From: Thalassiosira profunda | Lineage: Eukaryota; Bacillariophyta; Thalassiosirophyceae; Thalassiosirales; Thalassiosiraceae | Assembly (NCBI GenBank): GCA_036939355.1 | Contig: JALLAP010000300.1 | Location: 1 to 14,554, forward strand | Length of the DNA stretch: 14,554 nt | Direction of reading: 5' to 3' | Shown: piece by piece, positions 1 through 9,800 of the stretch | How positions within the stretch are numbered: position 1 is the first letter of the stretch | How the letters are laid out: each line of letters begins with the position of its first letter | Position numbers and translations under genes: made by a program | Notes under the pieces: model-generated | What the model was told of the DNA's origin: nothing | The model's input: the letters and a program-made list of their open reading frames with translations, nothing else | Databases searched by the model: none

Positions 1-813
1 GGGGCACGGCGTGGGCCCCAGCGTGGGCGTCATGTACGCCAGCGGTTGGGGCGACTCCGACGGCGCGGCAACAAGTTGAGCGTTGCCGGGCAGGGTCTGG
101 GAGGACGCTTCAGTCAATGCGACCTGGGCCATTTGCAGGGGCACGTTTTGATACGCTCCCGGAGTGCTGCTGTTCAGTACGGCGTTTGCAATCACGTTGT
201 TGTTTGTCATGGGGTTGGAGGCATTGCCCCCCATCATACTGCTGTTCAACACTGCGTTCGCATTCATATTGATACTGCTGGCTGCCGGAGCGGTGTTGCT
301 GTTGCTGTTGCCCATGAACAGAGACAGAGGGTTGAACAAGAAGCTTCCAAACCCCAAGCCGTTGGCCGTGGCGCTTTGCTGGGCACTGCCTCCAGTGCCG
401 CTAAGATTGTTGACGTTCTGACCCACCATGCTCTGATTGATGGCAGCAGGATTGATGGCTGCAGGGTTGATGTTCATGTTGACTCCCCCCAAGTTGCTCG
501 TGGGATTGCCCATCACAACATTGCCGAGGGCAGAATTCGTGCCGGGCAAATTCCCCTGAACCGGGAGGCCGTTCATGGCGGCGGTATGTTGGCCGCCGCA
601 GGTCACGTTGACGTTGGGATTGAAATTGGCGGGCGCTGCGGCCATGTTCATCGGTGCTGCGTTGCATCCGCCCACCAGCCCAACATTGACAGCTGCCGCT
701 GCCGTGCCGCAGCCCCCCAAGCCGCCGGCGACGGCGGCATTATTTTCATCCTCCCTCCGCGCGGGCAGATGGGCAGGGGTGGGATTGGAGAAGAAGAAGC
801 CGCCCGCGCTCAT
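1..813 (-). CDS. Asn/Ala/Gly-rich protein, N-terminal part, runs off left edge
   Basis: The reverse strand is open from an ATG at 813 to position 1, giving 271 codons with no stop, so the gene continues outside the window. An in-frame TAA lies six codons upstream of this ATG (+ strand 829-831), so 813 is the first usable start. The protein begins MSAGGFFFSNPTPAHLPARR and then becomes a low-complexity sequence rich in Asn, Ala, Gly, Ser and Met. It has short internal repeats: ANAVLNSS is encoded twice (238-261 and 166-189) and NPAAIN is repeated in tandem. No enzyme domain, signal peptide or membrane segment is visible. Such Asn-rich, probably disordered sequence is common in protist regulatory or RNA-associated proteins, but I do not recognise this one. 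The opposite strand is also open here; its translation is His/Cys/Arg-rich and looks like a shadow. A spliced structure further left cannot be judged. Confidence 0.6.
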   Translation of the reverse strand, partial: MSAGGFFFSNPTPAHLPARREDENNAAVAGGLGGCGTAAAAVNVGLVGGCNAAPMNMAAAPANFNPNVNVTCGGQHTAAMNGLPVQGNLPGTNSALGNVVMGNPTSNLGGVNMNINPAAINPAAINQSMVGQNVNNLSGTGGSAQQSATANGLGFGSFLFNPLSLFMGNSNSNTAPAASSINMNANAVLNSSMMGGNASNPMTNNNVIANAVLNSSTPGAYQNVPLQMAQVALTEASSQTLPGNAQLVAAPSESPQPLAYMTPTLGPTPCP

Positions 814-1140
814 GGCTGCCCTGCGAATTTAGTGGCAACGTGTGATTGGTGGCAGGGGTTGATGGCTGATATGGCTGATGGATGGGCTGGTGATGTGTAT
901 GATCTTGCAATAAACTGTGCGCCCAGCACACAACTTCGAAGGCGCACGGCGCGAAGAACGGTCCTGGCGGACAGAGCGAACCTGAAACAGCTGTGAATAA
1001 CCTTGAACGATGCGCGGGGGAGCGAGGAGGAGAGTGTTGGCCGCGTCCAAAGGACGCACAACTCTCGTTCTGGATTTTTGTGCGTCCACGGCGGGGTCGG
1101 GGTAGAGCTAGTTTTTAGTAGATAGTTAAGGTGATAACCA
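814..1140 (-). promoter_or_regulatory. Upstream region of the Asn-rich gene
   Basis: This stretch holds no convincing gene. It should contain the 5' untranslated region and promoter of the minus-strand gene starting at 813. Near the gene it carries an imperfect tandem repeat of a GATGGCTGAT-like unit (about 860-895). Further out, the hexamer GGACGC or its complement occurs three times in alternating orientation (1043-1048, 1052-1057, 1082-1087). I see no clear TATA box. The outer limit is arbitrary, because the start of the inserted retrotransposon could not be fixed. Confidence 0.35.
1052..1087. repeat. Perfect 10-bp inverted repeat in upstream region
   Basis: GGACGCACAA at 1052-1061 is exactly inverted as TTGTGCGTCC at 1078-1087, with a 16-nt spacer. 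A smaller palindrome, GCGTCC-AAA-GGACGC (1043-1057), overlaps the left arm. It lies about 240-275 bp upstream of the minus-strand start codon. A dimeric transcription-factor site is one reading; no known motif was matched. Confidence 0.5.
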
Positions 1141-1747
1141 AAAAATTCGAAATCGGGTCCCCCGAAAAAGGCCCTCCCCGACAGGGAGGCAATGGATGAC
1201 TGAAATGAAGGGTAAGGAAACAGACAACAGACACAACAGACACCAATAACTGCCTATCTAGACCCCACGGACACTGGATGCAACTTTCCGCTTTCAAATC
1301 GGCCAAGAACTGACGGAACCAGAAGGACCAGACCTTTTTTCGCGAACGCGGGCCCCCCGACGCACCCCAACAGACCAGAGAAGGACAGCGCGAGACCACG
1401 ACGGCCGCCCAACCGTCGCATAATTGCGTTGGAGTGGCTGCGAGGAAGCGAGCGCAAACGAGCCGTGCCTACACAGCCGAAGCCAGACACCGGACGAGAA
1501 GGAAGGAGCCACCCACACCCCACTGGAGGACCCACCTGGAGAAACGGCCACCTCCGCTGCAACGCCCCGGGTCCTACAGCAGAGTCTTCTATAGTCCCCG
1601 CACATCTTGCCAAGAAAAACCAGACAAACGCGGAGCCTACAGTGTTCTGTCGTTGGCGGTGGACAGGGAAGCAGAATTCGGCTTGCTTCTGCCCACACTT
1701 TTTTTTGACCTCACAACTCTCGACAACAACTTTGCAACACGGACCCG
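1141..1747 (+). other. Probable 5' leader of the retrotransposon
   Basis: No credible gene lies here, although several frames are open because stop codons are scarce. Three short ORFs start at ATGs at 1192, 1196 and 1276. After 1276 I see no ATG until the ORF1 start at 1748, which supports that start. Two small perfect hairpins stand at the left end: TCGGG-TCC-CCCGA (1153-1165) and CCTCCC-CGACA-GGGAGG (1173-1189). The exact 5' end of the element and any internal promoter are not visible. Without a second copy, the division between host flank and element leader is a guess. Confidence 0.35.
1153..1189 (+). repeat. Two adjacent small hairpins in putative 5' leader
   Basis: The first is a 5-bp stem with a 3-nt loop (1153-1165). 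The second is a 6-bp stem, CCTCCC/GGGAGG, with loop CGACA (1173-1189). Structured 5' leaders are known in many retrotransposon RNAs, but hairpins this short occur by chance. Confidence 0.3.
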
Positions 1748-3217
1748 ATGTCCTCGACGCCACCGCCCGGACCCCCCGTCCCCCCCGAGGACGGCGACCT
1801 GCCCGGCAGCGGCCGGCACAACAGCCAGGGCCTCACCCCCGAGGAGAAGAGCGGCACCGAAACCACCATCGACTTCGGCGAACTTCTACTCAAGGCCAAC
1901 GCGTCCCTACCAAACTCCGACGACTCTACCTCCCCCTCCGTCACCAGCGGGAAGGGGAGCGCGGACGCGGACGACGCCACCGCCAAGATGGGGACCGGCA
2001 AGGACGCCGCCCTGGCCGACGAATCCCCCACGACGCTTGAGCTCGAGCTGATCGTCGAGCAGACCGGCATGCTGCCCGAGGACGCAAACGGCTTCATTCT
2101 CAAGACGCAGAACAACAGCAAGCTCCTCGCCCTGCTCGACGAGGAGGGCACGCTCACCTTCGGCTCGGCCGGGAAGAACGACGTGGTGATACCCAGCGAC
2201 ATCATGCCCGAAGTGATGCCAAGCTCCGCCACCATCGTGCCGCGGCGCAGCAACTACGGCGAAATCGAATTCGTCATGACCTTTGCGTCCAACGTCAAAC
2301 TGTACACCGTCGGGACGGGTACCGTCTCGATGTGCGGAGGCAAGACCCTCACCCTCGAGGACGGCCAGGAATTCCGCTCGCTCCGAAACTCCCAGGCGAC
2401 GATCGTAGTCTCCCTCAAGAAGGCGACGGCGGCCAACCGTCGCATTGTTGAGAAACTGACCGCGGACAAGGCCAAGGAGGCGAGCAAACCGATCAGGGAC
2501 GAGATGGTCAAGCAAGAGCAGGTCCTCCTCGGCGTGACGAACAACATCGCCGACCTCCACGCCAAGGTGAAGGACATCGAGGACGCCATCAACAATGCCA
2601 ACACGGTCAAGGAGGCCGAGAAGATCGCCGAGTCCTTCAACTCCAAGCTCTCCCTCAAGAGGAGCTCCACCGGTGAACACGGACCGCGGGACGACAAGCG
2701 CGCCGCCACGGGACAGGGCCACCTCCCTGAGGCGAACGGCATCGGCTTCCTCGACTACGGGAGCGGAAACTACCTACCCCTCGCCGAGGGAACCCCCCAA
2801 GGGACCAAGACGAGCCACGTGATCGCCCTCGCTAGCACGAGCACCGGCATGGGCAGGGGCAGGGGCCAGCCCCAGCGCCATGGCCACGGAAACGGACGCG
2901 GCCAGCCGGGGGGAGGTGGGCTCAAGCACAACGTGGACCCCTCCTTGCCCGAGGCCAGATCCATGGACGCCCTCGCCCTCCGCCACAAGACGGGCATCGT
3001 GAACTTCTACAACGGCCCGACCGGCCACGGCTACATCACGGTGGACGGCACCCGCAGCGGCTCCAAGCAGGGGCTGTACTTCAAGGCCCAAGCGATCCAG
3101 AACATGCCCGAAGACTCGAACATCATGGGCAAGCGGGGCATCATCCTCGAGGCCGCTGCCGACCCCAAGAAGAGCGACGGGAAGTGCGACGTGACGCGCT
3201 TCGCCCTCCTCGCGTAG
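1748..3217 (+). CDS. Retrotransposon ORF1 protein with C-terminal cold-shock domain
   Basis: This 489-aa protein is the likely nucleic-acid chaperone of the element, packaging its RNA with ORF2p. Residues 1-95 are Pro/Ser/Asp-rich and probably disordered. Residues about 97-224 form a beta-rich region (GKNDVVIP, ATIV, KTLTLEDGQEF) that resembles an FHA fold without its key residues. Residues about 223-305 are charged, helical and probably a coiled coil, suited to oligomerisation. Residues 366-392 are Gly/Arg/His-rich (GMGRGRGQ, GNGRGQPGGGG). Residues 413-489 match a cold-shock domain. The ATG is the first in about 470 nt. Its codons are richer in G/C at third positions than those of ORF2. It shares a reading frame with ORF2, but several stops separate them. 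LINE ORF1 proteins usually carry RRM or CCHC domains, so this layout is unusual. Membership in the element is inferred from position. Confidence 0.75.
   Translation: MSSTPPPGPPVPPEDGDLPGSGRHNSQGLTPEEKSGTETTIDFGELLLKANASLPNSDDSTSPSVTSGKGSADADDATAKMGTGKDAALADESPTTLELELIVEQTGMLPEDANGFILKTQNNSKLLALLDEEGTLTFGSAGKNDVVIPSDIMPEVMPSSATIVPRRSNYGEIEFVMTFASNVKLYTVGTGTVSMCGGKTLTLEDGQEFRSLRNSQATIVVSLKKATAANRRIVEKLTADKAKEASKPIRDEMVKQEQVLLGVTNNIADLHAKVKDIEDAINNANTVKEAEKIAESFNSKLSLKRSSTGEHGPRDDKRAATGQGHLPEANGIGFLDYGSGNYLPLAEGTPQGTKTSHVIALASTSTGMGRGRGQPQRHGHGNGRGQPGGGGLKHNVDPSLPEARSMDALALRHKTGIVNFYNGPTGHGYITVDGTRSGSKQGLYFKAQAIQNMPEDSNIMGKRGIILEAAADPKKSDGKCDVTRFALLA
2984..3214 (+). other. Cold-shock domain of ORF1p (residues 413-489)
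   Basis: The sequence runs GIVNFYNGPTGHGYITV, then LYFKAQAI, then GKRGIILEAA and CDVTRFAL. In cold-shock domains the matching pieces are G-x-VKWFN, KGFGFI (RNP1), VFVHFSAI (RNP2) and a closing strand ending in A-x-NV. Here RNP1 reads TGHGYI and RNP2 reads LYFKAQAI, so aromatic and glycine positions are kept. The length of 77 residues fits the family (about 70). Single-stranded RNA or DNA binding is expected from the family; it is not shown here. Confidence 0.7.
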
Positions 3218-3838
3218 ACAGCCCGACCCAGCCAACACGGCAGAGGCAGGATCGAGAACTCGCGAACGCATTGCATACGAACCGAAGCCAAAGACTTCCT
3301 ACAGAGCGACAGCAACCTCTGATAGACTAGACCGACCCCATGGGGACGCATAAACATATTAGACATCTGACTCGCAACTGAACCCGGGCTGACATCAGGT
3401 AGGCACACTCGCCCCAGTACGCTATAAAGTGCAATACACAACCCCAACGGGTAGGCTCTGCAAGCATCATCCATACCCAGAACACACATCCACACATAAA
3501 ATGACTTATCGAAACAACAAAGACATACGACACATCTCCAAGACAAATAATTAACTACATCTCGAAAAGACAACACCCATGCGAAGCTTTGCAAGACAAA
3601 GCCTCCTCGGCGCACACGTGGATACAGTATCGCCAAATAATCGCGCAGAGAAAGGGATACGAGGAACACCACAGCCACTAATCTCACACAGGAGAAAGCC
3701 AGACGGGCCCCCTGCAGATGGTCGAAGATAGAAGCGGAAGAACGACACACGGACAGAGGCCCCACCCCGCCAACAGGCTCACCTACTCGACCATGGAGAA
3801 ACGGAGCGGCGGCGCGGGCTAAGGCCCACGGGGGCACG
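3218..3838 (+). other. 621-nt spacer between ORF1 and ORF2 with short ORFs
   Basis: No sizeable gene is supported. Every ATG-initiated ORF I find on the + strand is short and closes before ORF2: 3340-3381 (13 aa), 3501-3554 (17 aa), 3579-3731 (50 aa) and 3793-3822 (9 aa). The last stops 16 nt before the ORF2 ATG. A TATA-like TATAAAG stands at 3423-3429, about 415 nt upstream of ORF2, and could mark an internal promoter. A 6-bp hairpin GCTTTG-CAAGA-CAAAGC lies at 3586-3602. The ORF2 frame is open back to a TAA at 3638-3640 but has no earlier ATG. A long antisense frame also crosses this spacer; its Ser/Val/Cys-rich product looks like a shadow of the acidic ORF2 N-terminus. Confidence 0.5.
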
Positions 3839-6800
3839 ATGAAGGACACGACAAAAAGACGGCGCAGGGCAAGGAGACTAAGCCAACAGCAACAGACATG
3901 CACACAAGAAGAGGACGTGCAATCGATTGCAACATCCGCCACCAACTCGACACATGACCACTCGACTGGGGAGGCGGAACAGGAGCACAAGAGGACCAAG
4001 GTGCAACGCGATGAGGAAGCGGGAAGCGAACGAGACCAGAGGCGCGGGATCGACGGCAAGACAGACGATGATGCGGAGAAGACGGCCGCGACGACGCCAA
4101 AGCAGAGATGCAAAAGAAGCAGCAAAACGGCGCTCTTCCACTCCGACGAGGACGAGATGCAGAGCGAATCGAGGAGCTCCGCGACAAACACGCCAATTGC
4201 TAAGCGCAGAAACAAAGAGGGAGCGACGGGATGGGCAACCCCTACAGGCCGAGCAACGATGGCTGACATCGAGAGCTCTGTCAACAGGCTCCACATCTCG
4301 GAGAAAGGTCCGGGGAACACGGACGGCTCAACAGACCCCGACGAGGACGCGGCGGACATCCGTATCAACTTCTCAGACAATCCATGGAGAAGTTTTGCAA
4401 AGCAGCGGGGAATCGACGGCCGTGCGCTCTCGGTGGGATCCTCTTCGAGCGGGGGCGACGACAGCTCGGCAGAGGACGAGATGGACGTGGAGACGGATGG
4501 GGAGCGCGCATCGAAGGAGGGGGAGCAGACCCCCATCATAAGCAACATGGAAATGGTACGCGAATCACCATCGATTCGAGGCTGGAAGGGGGCAGAGTTA
4601 GACAGCACGGACGACAACTCGTACACAACAGGAGGCACCTACTCTTTTGGGGGCGACTTCTCAATGGGATCTGAGGACTCCTTCGGTTTCATTGGGGACG
4701 AATTACAGGAGAAGGAAGTATCGGGGCACATTAGGGTGGTATCCTGGAATGCAGGCTCGGGTCTACGCGGCCGACTCCCCGACCTCCTGGCCTACCTCAA
4801 GAGGATGAGGTGCGACTGCGCAACAATACAGGAACCCACAAGCCACAACGTGAACATAGGGAAGCGCGAGATGGAGGGCTGGGCAAAGATGGCGAGGCAA
4901 GCAGGATACGAGCTATACATGGACAAATACCAGTGGCTGCTAGTCAAGGCGAGGCTCGCGATGTGCATAAAAGAAAAACCGGTCGCCTTTGCAGATGGCA
5001 GGATCTTCGATGTGGAATTCCGCATCAACAAGACGACAACCATCAAATTCTTCGGCGTGTATGGCGTCGCCAGATCGAGCGCCAGCGAAGATACAGCGAC
5101 GACACTACAGAAGAACGACATAAGGAAGGAGCTGATGAAGTTCCTGGAGAAGCAGAGAAGGAACTATAAGACGAGATGCGAGGAACTGGGGATCGAAATG
5201 TTCGTGATCACAGCAGGGGACATGCAAGATACCACTACGACTGACGAGTACCAAAACAGTGGCCAGCCACTCAAGATACATGGACGGGGCCTACTGAAAT
5301 GGGTACTGAACAAGGAAGTGCAGCAAACATCTCTGGGAGTGGACAGGTACAAGCTCAAAAACTGGAAGTACTACACGAGCGTATGCGGAAATATCAGAGC
5401 GAAGAGGAGCCTAGAGCACTTTGGTATCGACGACACCTCCGTACACGTCAACGTCTGCAAATCAGATCATCACCTCCTCTACGCAGACTTCAACGTCGAC
5501 ATGGTATGGGAGGAAGAGCAGGTGGAACCCATCACGAAGCTGCACTTTGGCAGAATCTACAGAATCGGTATGAAACCAATCAAGGACGAGGACGAGACGA
5601 TAGGCTTCGAGCTCGGCACGACGCTGACAGGGGAGGCATTAGAGCAGGACGAAAACTATGTCATGCTACAGAAGATCGAGGAAATCTACACAAACAACAG
5701 GGAGCTGCTAGACTTGGAGGGCGAAATCACCGAGCTCGGCACCAGAATCACAGACGAGATGAAACGCCTGGCGCAGATGCAAATCGACGCCGGAGAGATC
5801 AGGCTGATCAGACGCACAAAGGAGCTCCGGGAAATGATCGAAGAGTATTTCAGACTGCTCGACGAGTCGATGATGATATGCATGAAGGAGCTGCGCCTCG
5901 TCTCAACAAAACAACCAACCTCAGCAGGTCACGGCAGCGAGCCGAAGGAGAAGAAGAAGCCACACTACTCCCCAGCAGACAGCCTCTACCAATCGCTTAG
6001 ACACGCGAGAGCTAAGCTCAACAAGCTGGAAAATGCGACGAGAAAGTGCAAAGAGAATTTGAAGCGCATCGTACAACACGCGCAAGAGAACGACGGCAAG
6101 CTGCCCATGCGAGAGGTAAACAAGACCGCGGCGATCATACGCTGGATTGCCAAGCGAGGAGAAAAGGGTGTGGGCGAAGGAGTGGAGGTGCTCAACGAGT
6201 TCCAGCAACAGATAGAAGCGAAGCAAAGAATGGAACGCGAGGCAACTCGAATAAGGATGAGAAGTCTAGACGATCAAGACGGCTCGGACGCGAATCGGCA
6301 GCGCCTCTACAAATGCGCCAGGGAAGCAGACAGGCACATCTTCGAGGAGATGGAGACACTTATGGAGAAGATGGGGCAGAGACCAAACATTATCAAAATG
6401 ATCACGGAGACGTTTGGAGACCTACGAGAGGAAGAAGAAGCGAATCCAGCCGAAGAGGAAGACCCAGCAGCAGAGGAGACTGCGGACGAGCTCCTGGCAA
6501 ACATCGAGCACTTCTGGCCCAACTTCACGACCCCCGAATGGGCAACAGAGGAAGAAGCCAGCTCCAACGCCGACACGAGTGACCTAATCAACACCGCCGA
6601 ACTACTGAGCTCGCTCTCAAAGAACCTAAACAGGCTCAAGGACAAGCTGAGCAGGAGCAACAACAGAAGATGGCGCGACCAGATGACATCAGACATCTTG
6701 AAGGGGATCCTCAGGAGAGCCACGATGATATACGCCAGAGACTGCCAGCAGGAACCAGTGGCCCAGCCGAACGTGTACATCAGGGACGACGGCCCCAGGG

Positions 6801-9800
6801 GCGAGGACAACCTCCGCCTAACGAGACCGGCAGTATCAAACGCAGAGCAACTGAAGGGAACGAAGCAGCACCACACAGAGTGGGTATCCACCGCAGGAGA
6901 AGTACAGGACATACACTTCATGGACAAGGTAGTGGACGAAGACGGCAATGTGAGCTTCCACATCAATCGAAACGCGGCTCGTCCGACCGAGGAGGAAGTG
7001 CGGAAGCTGGTCAGGGACAGAGCGACATGGTTGAGTGACGAGGAGAGGGAAGGAGTATCCGAGGCGCACACGCAGCGTGTAGCAGAGACCTTCGACGTAC
7101 CAGAGCAAGACCCGGCCTTCTGTTACAAGTATGTGGTGGACCCAAACGCAAAGGAGATTGACTACCGGACTGTGAGAAAGAAATTCATGGACGCCATCGG
7201 CTCGATTCCGGGCAAGGCAAGACACAACGGCTTCCAGCTAGCGGTGCTGGGCCGTATGCCAATGAGGTGGGCCAACTACTGGCTCAAGGGCATCAACTTC
7301 ATCCTGGCCGCAAGAATTGCGCCCAAAGTCGTCAAAGAGCTCAGCCGCGTCCCCATCCCCAAGCCAGGCAAACCGGGCGAGACGCGACCAATTGCCCTGG
7401 TCCACGACGTGTGGGCCTTCATCAACTCCATCATCTATGAAGACCTCAGCAAAGCAATCGAGTCGGCCGACGTCCTGGACGACCACTTCTTCGCCTACCG
7501 AGCGGGGAAGAGTGCAATGGACGCGATGATTCCACTCATCATCATGCTGGAGGAATGCTACGCCTCAGGAGAGAAGGTGGGCATCCTCGACGAAGACGAG
7601 GAGAAGTACTTTGACAGAATCCTACATGCCCTGCAACACATGACGATGATCGGAGCTGGCATGCCCGACCAAGGATACGTGGAGATCAAAGCAGAAGATA
7701 TGACGGATAGACGCTGCTTCGTGCAGACGAACCGAGGCACAGTGGAGATCATGTTCCTCGTGGGGCTGCCGCAGGGGCAAAAGATGAGCGTCATCTGCTG
7801 CAACCTAGTCTCCAAGGCGAAGACGAATCAGTGGAGGATCGGAGAGAGCGAAAGGACCGAGTGCCTCGCTGGCTTTCGCCTGGCCTGCAGAGACAAAATG
7901 GACATCGAAAACGGCTGGGAGATGATAAACAGCATCACCAACTACTCGGACGATTCCGAGCGCACCTTCCACGATGGCAACACCCTCTCCTTCGAGGAGA
8001 GAAAACGACGCAACTACTCGACGAGCGAAGTGGCGCAGGAGGAGCGCCTCATCGACCTCCGCAACCTCGTGGGAGGAGGAAGCGAGCTCATCGGCCGGAC
8101 GGGGCACTTCTCCATTGCAGGAAAGATACCCCGCCACAGCGACAAGAGCGAGATGACTTTTGTCAACCTCACCCTGGGCGAGGCCGAGGATCTGCCCAAT
8201 CACGTGGAGACCTTCGAATTCGGCTTCAAGGTGGGTGGACCAAAGAAGGGCAAGATGCCCATCAAATTCACTCTGCGGAGGCCAGGCAAGGACGCGACAG
8301 AGGAGGAGAAGCAAGCATTTGCCCGCTTTATGCCAGAGATCAAGAGAATCCTGGGCGTCTTCTTCAGTGGAAATGGCGACTCGTCTGCGACAGGCGACAA
8401 GATTGTGGAGAAATCAAAGAACAAGATCAACTCCTTCCGCATCCCACAGTCAGGCCCAAAGGTCACCACGACCATGGCAAACACCTACCTTATCCCAACG
8501 GCCGAATGGGCACCTTTACTCTCGAAGATCCCGATGGAATGCCTCAACGACTTGGACAGACTCATCGTGAAGAAACTCCACAGACATTACGGCCTGGCCC
8601 AGAGCGACTGCGCCATTAGCTTAATGAGACCCTACGAGGAATTTGGAGGAGGCGTGCACAGCTTCGCCACGAAAAACCTCCAGAGCTTAACCCGAGAAGA
8701 GGAGGTGGGGCTGAGTAGTGCAGACAACCCAGGCAGAGCTCTCAGAGGAAGCTTGGAACTCTCGAAGAAGCTGGGGCCAAATGAAAAGTCAGATTACAAG
8801 AGAGCCCTGACCCACTGCGACGAGAAGCTATCTCGTTTTGGCTTCTTCCTAAAGGACATGGAGAACCCACTCGCAGCTATATTTTTGGATCTGCTGATGT
8901 TGGAGAAGAGACAGATACTTGAGGCAAAGCAGGAGGGTGAACACTTCCTGAGGCCGCTCGGAGACTTACACTTCCAGGGCACAAAGCCAAAATCACCCTA
9001 TCTCGGGGAGGGCGACGGCATGCTCAAGGACTTCAGGCTACACGGAAAGTATCATGCCCTGTACGAGAAGTCCGTCAGCAAAACAAATGACAATCTTGCG
9101 GCCTTACTCGATCCGAAGGCGTGGAAGGGAGGCTGGGGCAAAGACATCAGCAAGGATACCCTTGCAGCTGTCTTCAAAAAGAGCATAGAAAGCATCGAAT
9201 GGGACGTGAGGGCCCAGCTCTCCTGCATGGTATGGAAGCGCACGAGGACAGACACAAACCCACTCGAATCGGAGAACTGGACCGCCCACGCAAGCAACTT
9301 CTCCATCGATCTCAAAAGCGACAGACCTGTGGCAAAGCAGATCCGCGACGAGTACGAGAAGTACGTTCACGAGCTGAGACTCACACGAGTAAAGGACCGA
9401 GACCTCTTCGAAAGGATTGAGCAAGTAGAGCTACCCCCGGTCATCTTCACTGATGGCAGTAGGCGAGGGGAGAAGCTAAGTACCTGGGAGAACCTCGAGA
9501 CGGACGACCGGAGCGCGCTCTACAACTCAGCTGCCTTCAGTCTATTCTTACCCCCAGACCCTGAAGAGGACGAAGATGGCACAATGAAAGACATTGAGGA
9601 CGTCGACTGGGTGCCCTGGGTGGCGGTCGTAGCCAGACTGCCCGACAGATGGGGACATGAATACACGGATAATGGGCAGGGCGAAATGCATGCACTCACC
9701 TTGGCGGAAGAGGTCCTACCGCCAGATCTGCCCGCATACTTTGCCACAGACTCGGAAGCCACGCAGACGATCGCCAGAGCACTGAGAGACGGCACAATTC

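Noticed and set aside
909..914. AATAAA as a polyadenylation signal on the + strand
   Set aside because: It lies upstream of a minus-strand gene, with no + strand gene ending nearby.
46..996. Plus-strand open frame of 316 codons opposite the Asn-rich gene
   Set aside because: It lacks an ATG start at its beginning and its His/Cys/Arg-rich sequence reads as the reverse of a low-complexity coding region. The minus frame has a clear ATG, upstream stop and coherent repeats.
1057..1722. CACAACTCTCG repeated at 1057-1067 and 1712-1722, with a shorter form near 14265
   Set aside because: Eleven-base repeats are expected by chance in a window of this size, and the positions do not bracket the element.
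1429..2051. Two plus-strand open frames overlapping the ORF1 start
   Set aside because: They begin with TTG and GTG and have Arg/Pro-rich translations typical of GC-rich shadow frames.
3579..3731. 50-residue ORF as an independent gene
   Set aside because: No recognisable domain or coding bias; reported only as one of the spacer mini-ORFs.
3031..4638. Long antisense open frame (535 codons) across the spacer
   Set aside because: Its Ser/Val/Cys-rich translation is what the reverse of Glu/Asp-rich coding sequence gives; it has no recognisable domain.
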